From JAPLUA01 sp964625855 (GTDB lineage: Bacteria; Verrucomicrobiota; Verrucomicrobiia; Limisphaerales; UBA8199): a stretch of 64,000 nt of DNA. The notes under the pieces are model-generated. The model was not told the origin of the DNA and searched no databases. It was given only the letters and a program-made list of their open reading frames with translations. The DNA is taken from contig CAZVFC010000002.1 of assembly GCA_964625855.1 (NCBI GenBank), forward strand, positions 186,001 through 250,000, read 5' to 3'. A program made the position numbers and the translations under genes. Position 1 is the first letter of the stretch. Each line of letters begins with the position of its first letter. Below, piece after piece: positions 62,201 to 64,000 of this stretch.

Positions 62201-62556
62201 GCATCCTGAATAGCCGTCTATTCTGGTTCGCGATCAGCAACATCAGCATCCCCTTCGGCATCCGGGCCGGGAAGTATCGCTACCGTCTGATATACCAATA
62301 CATGGAGAAGGTCCCCATCCGCCCCATCAACCCCGGCAGCGCCGCCGACAAGACGCGCCACGACCAGATCGCCCAACTCGCCGAGCAGATGCTCACGTTG
62401 CATCAGCGCCAATCCGCAGCCAAGACCCCGCAGGAAAAGACCGCCCTGGAGCGCCAGATCGCCGCCACCGACACGCAGCTCGACAAGCTCGTTTACGCCC
62501 TCTACGGCCTCACCGACGCCGAAATCAATATTGTGGAAGGAGGGGCTACTACATGA
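59290..62556 (+). CDS. Single-chain restriction-modification enzyme (type IIG-like, Eco57I-type methylase)
   Basis: 1088 residues. N-terminal nuclease: APDYCFRIGGTRKFFLEAKR gives the PD-(D/E)xK core (D about 77, E-x-K about 90-92), as in HsdR N-domains. A helical connector follows, then KTGGVYYTPTYVVDYIVQ. The adenine methyltransferase has motif I ILDPACGSGSFLIGAYEYLL (about 431) and motif IV FDAVIGNPPYVRQ (about 647). A TaqI-like target-recognition domain and coiled C-terminus complete it. It should cut unmodified and methylate adenine in the same site. A 24-codon segment just before motif I is encoded by a palindromic repeat (60451-60522). Its stop overlaps the hicA start (ATGA). Confidence 0.9.
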   Translation: MAQPPPQVLNLIQRFEQNRDAYHSPQYNETQVRREFLDPFFKALGWDMDNEQGYAEAYKDVIHEDAIKVGEATKAPDYCFRIGGTRKFFLEAKRPSVDIKNDVSPAFQLRRYAWTTKLPLSILSDFEEFAVYDCRFKPDHKHTAGIGRILYIPYTEYAQRWDEIAGVFSRDAVLKGSFDKFAASTKAKGTAEVDDEFLKTIETWRSELARNLALRNPKLSQRELNFAVQRTIDRIIFLRMCEDRGIEDPDRLRALTNGDRIYPRLAQLFEEADTRYNSGLFHFKPEKDRHEAPDELTLALDIDDRLLRDIIKDLYYPESPYVFAQLPTEVLGQVYEQFLGKVIRLTEGHRAVVEEKPEVKKTGGVYYTPTYVVDYIVQTTVGQLLDACSRRRESAHSSEQSDQRGLTSAATEPVDARAASQILRRVAKLRILDPACGSGSFLIGAYEYLLKWHRDFYTKDNPEKWAKGAKPVLIQVGPGKWKLTIAERKRILLDNIFGVDIDPQAVETTKLSLLLKVLEGETQQTLQPVLRLFHERALPDLGDNIKCGNSLIGPDFYQQQQMPLLDEEERYRANVFDWQAEFPQVFRRKAAPAELRETPAAPLDYTVPGVPLHGSYAKKKSKPAKVIPPIPPPESEWEGGFDAVIGNPPYVRQESLSDSKAYFQTHYEAFDGVADLFAYFMEKAVKLLAPGGRFSYIVSSSFLRTTYAEPLRRVLKRKAAVLRIVDFGGLPVFANAKDTYVCIPLFAKQPQPYRVEVSRVDSLETRDLSRHVAAHHFTIPHDRLSAEAWALKSDEEAAVFAKVMQAGKPLGDYAERKFFRGVTSGLNEAFVINTEIKRRLIAEDRSSAELIHPVLGGEDVRRYMHHDNGLWLIFTRRGIDIDKYPAVRAHLAQWREDLTPKKDKGAKHGRKPGRYQWYEIQDDVAYYPVFDGPKIVFPDICKGPRFTLDKDGHYLANTAYCLGTGDLYLLGILNSRLFWFAISNISIPFGIRAGKYRYRLIYQYMEKVPIRPINPGSAADKTRHDQIAQLAEQMLTLHQRQSAAKTPQEKTALERQIAATDTQLDKLVYALYGLTDAEINIVEGGATT
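60451..60522. repeat. 72-bp palindromic element in frame within the restriction-modification gene
   Basis: Arms TGTAGCCGCCGACGTGAGTC (60451-60470) and GACTCACGTCCGCGGCTACA (60503-60522) pair at 19 of 20 positions. The element begins exactly on a codon boundary and is 24 codons long, encoding CSRRRESAHSSEQSDQ then RGLTSAAT. Such arms are typical of extragenic repeats rather than protein-coding sequence. Confidence 0.9.
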
Positions 62557-62807
62557 ATCCCCGCAAAATCCTTGCGAAGATACTTGCGGGCTCGAAGAAC
62601 ATCCGCTTCGCCGACATGACCAGGCTGGTGATGGCGTTCGGGTTCCACCTCTCCAGAACCAGCGGCAGCCACCACATCTTCACCCACCCCGGAATCCCCG
62701 AACTGGTCAACCTGCAGGAAGCCGGCGGGGAGGCCAAGGCGTATCAGGTTCGACAATTCCTCAAGCTCGTGGAACGATATAACCTGCAACTCGAAGACGA
62801 AGCATGA
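62553..62807 (+). CDS. hicA: HicA-like toxin (mRNA interferase)
   Basis: 84 residues. ADMTRLVMAFGFHLSRTSGS then HHIFTHPGIPELVNLQ is the HicA pattern: a double-stranded-RNA-binding-like fold with a G-S-H-H motif (residues 38-41), the catalytic His. The active toxin cleaves mRNA in the cytoplasm. It is coupled on both sides by ATGA overlaps, upstream to the restriction-modification gene and downstream to hicB. It is slightly longer than many HicA proteins (about 60-80 residues). Confidence 0.82.
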   Translation: MNPRKILAKILAGSKNIRFADMTRLVMAFGFHLSRTSGSHHIFTHPGIPELVNLQEAGGEAKAYQVRQFLKLVERYNLQLEDEA

Positions 62808-63025
62808 AAGACTACCATATCAACATCTTTTACAGCGAGGAGGACGGCGGCTACATCGCCGACATCCCTGACCTTGAAGCCTGCTCGGCCTTTGGCCATA
62901 CCCCCGACGAGGCACTCGTCGAGGTACAGAAGGCTAAAAAGGCCTGGCTGGCCGCGGCCAGGAAGGAGGGCAAACCCATCCCCACGCCCAGCTATCGGCC
63001 GGCGATCTACCAACTGGCGTCGTGA
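62804..63025 (+). CDS. hicB: HicB-like antitoxin
   Basis: 73 residues: INIFYSEEDGGYIADIPDLE, ACSAFGHTPDEALVEVQKAK and AWLAAARKEGKPIPTPS. This is the partial RNase H-like HicB fold that binds and blocks HicA. The C-terminal DNA-binding helix domain found in longer HicB proteins is absent, so autoregulation of the promoter by HicB alone is doubtful. It overlaps hicA by four bases (ATGA). Confidence 0.85.
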   Translation: MKDYHINIFYSEEDGGYIADIPDLEACSAFGHTPDEALVEVQKAKKAWLAAARKEGKPIPTPSYRPAIYQLAS

Positions 63026-63171
63026 TTGAGTCCGAAATGATTCATGGCGCCCTGCCGCGCCTTGTGGCGCCGTCGCGGCGGCGAATCCGCCTCCGCGGCG
63101 CCGCAGCCCGTTGCCAAGAGCCTCCGCCATCACTTTCCTCGTCCGGTCCACCGGGATCGGGAGAATGGGAC

Positions 63172-63621
63172 GTGAGCGCATTGGATTATCAGCAGATGTT
63201 GAGGCGCTGTGAGGCGGCTGGAAAGCCCTACGTGCCCCCGTACCGCTGCCGGATCGAGGATGACACCCCGATTGATCCACTCGCCCTGGCCGAGCGCGTT
63301 TGCCAGGAAGCGTCGCTCTGGCTGGGGGAGGGTTTCCCCCGCGAGTGGGCTGCGGAGCTGGCTGAGCGGGCGAATGTGGTTTACCAGCATAACCCGAGGT
63401 TTCGCGGACGGCTGCGCGTGGCCGGTGACGCGGGCCAGCATCGGCTCAGGGCATTCATGCGGCATTGGCTTTGCGCCCTGCTCGCGAGCCGCCGCCCGGA
63501 CCTCGTGGCACGCCTCCCGTCTTCCTACGCAAGCGGCCACGACTTGCCACCCCGCGAGCAGTCCACTCCGCCATCCGGACACTGTCCGCGGTTGGTGACC
63601 GCATATCCGGCTGAACACTGA
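63172..63621 (+). CDS. Hypothetical protein downstream of hicB
   Basis: 149 residues from GTG 63172; the frame is open back to GTG 63022, overlapping the hicB stop, but the extra 50 residues are Arg/Pro/Ser-rich and unlikely. Visible pattern: RCEAAGKPYVPPYRCRIEDD, LWLGEGFPREWAAELAERAN, VYQHNPRFRGRLR, RLRAFMRHWLCALLASRRPD and LVARLPSSYASG. It is helical, with no membrane segment or catalytic motif I know. I have seen similar uncharacterised proteins in this phylum only as hypotheticals. Confidence 0.5.
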   Translation: MSALDYQQMLRRCEAAGKPYVPPYRCRIEDDTPIDPLALAERVCQEASLWLGEGFPREWAAELAERANVVYQHNPRFRGRLRVAGDAGQHRLRAFMRHWLCALLASRRPDLVARLPSSYASGHDLPPREQSTPPSGHCPRLVTAYPAEH

Positions 63622-63630
63622 GAGAGCATT

Positions 63631-63861
63631 ATGACTAAAGAGCATGATCCAGTGGTCTTGACCGCCTCGGTTCCCGAGCACGGGCTGAGGCCGGGGGACG
63701 TGGGCACGGTGGTTCACCTGTACGAAGACGGATTAGCCTACGAAGTGGAATTCGTGGCGTTGGACGGCCACACCGCCGATGTGGCAACGGTTGAAGCCTC
63801 CCAGGTGCGCCCGGTGAGCCGAGATGAAATCACCCACGCCCGCTCCCTGGCGGTTGGTTGA
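63631..63861 (+). CDS. DUF4926-domain protein
   Basis: 76 residues: DPVVLTASVPEHGLRPGDVG, TVVHLYEDGLAYEVEFVALD and ASQVRPVSRDEI. This small beta-barrel (SH3-like) domain is typical of DUF4926. Such proteins often follow a toxin-like gene (DUF6883 family), but that partner is not visible here; the upstream neighbour does not show it. The GAGAGCATT stretch before the ATG is a fair ribosome-binding site. Confidence 0.82.
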   Translation: MTKEHDPVVLTASVPEHGLRPGDVGTVVHLYEDGLAYEVEFVALDGHTADVATVEASQVRPVSRDEITHARSLAVG

Positions 63862-64000
63862 ACTGGGGATACTCACATGACCTGAAACCGCGCAACACGG
63901 TGCATCACGTGTCTTCCGTGATCAGCGTTGATCCCCTGTTTTTTCGCGCCGCCTAACACCTGCCGGCCTGCGTCGGCCAAAACCGCCTTGGCGTGGCCTT

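Noticed and set aside
1..64000. Insertion sequences, integrases, tRNA genes or prophage
   Set aside because: I found no transposase or integrase motifs, no tRNA cloverleaf with TTCRANNC arm, and no phage structural genes.

Overview
GC-rich bacterial chromosome segment with no tRNA, rRNA operon, phage or insertion sequence that I can see. Gene content points to Verrucomicrobiota, probably the Limisphaerales/Pedosphaera side (inference). The pointers are a very large autotransporter-associated beta-strand-repeat (PATR) protein with the C-terminal tail typical of this phylum, a PEP-CTERM protein, a DUF1080 lipoprotein, exported PQQ-propeller, Gfo/Idh/MocA and fumarylacetoacetase-type proteins, and abundant palindromic intergenic repeats.

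Layout. 1-5.5 kb: minus-strand secreted polysaccharide/surface genes (pectate lyase-like protein cut by the window edge; PATR protein) separated by the relic tail of a third gene. 5.9-9.7 kb: small and poorly known genes, a GNAT acetyltransferase and a DUF7832-like protein. 10-17.3 kb: exported oxidoreductase, GIY-YIG nuclease, fused chorismate mutase/prephenate dehydrogenase, TatD, TcdA and a Rad3/DinG-type helicase with a nuclease-like N-terminus. 17.5-21.4 kb: two tandemly duplicated membrane-anchored acyl carrier proteins, a PlsC-type acyltransferase, a truncated second PlsC and a HEAT-like protein, followed by a decayed transketolase. 21.8-26.2 kb: MacB-like ABC export cassette (ATPase, FtsX permease, HlyD adaptor). 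26-36 kb: pirin, PQQ propeller, SulP transporter, aminotransferase, YceI, PEP-CTERM, DUF362 and TPR lipoprotein. 36-41.5 kb: CvpA, DnaG and cytochrome bd (cydAB). 41.8-43.4 kb: GHL10 glycosidase, then RNase P RNA on the minus strand. 44-52.2 kb: complete high-affinity K+ system, transcribed as small peptide-kdpF-kdpA-kdpB-kdpC-kdpD-kdpE. 52.7-59 kb: 6-phosphogluconate dehydrogenase, DUF1080, DUF167, FAH-type hydrolase and a large secreted glycosidase-like protein. 59.3-63.9 kb: single-chain restriction-modification enzyme translationally coupled to a HicAB toxin-antitoxin pair, then two small accessory genes.

The most unusual signals are not single genes. (1) Repeat DNA of intergenic type lies inside coding sequence in frame: a 72-bp palindrome (exactly 24 codons) sits just before the methyltransferase SAM motif of the restriction enzyme, and a heptanucleotide repeat lies within a roughly 65-residue extra segment of the KdpB nucleotide-binding domain. 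(2) A second heptamer array occupies almost the whole kdpA-kdpB intergenic gap, where the kdpB ribosome-binding site should be. (3) A 392-bp tandem duplication produced two membrane-tethered acyl carrier proteins next to acyltransferase genes, a candidate membrane-localised lipid-modifying system. (4) Three broken genes (PATR-type tail, PlsC, transketolase) and several palindrome families show active remodelling of this chromosome.
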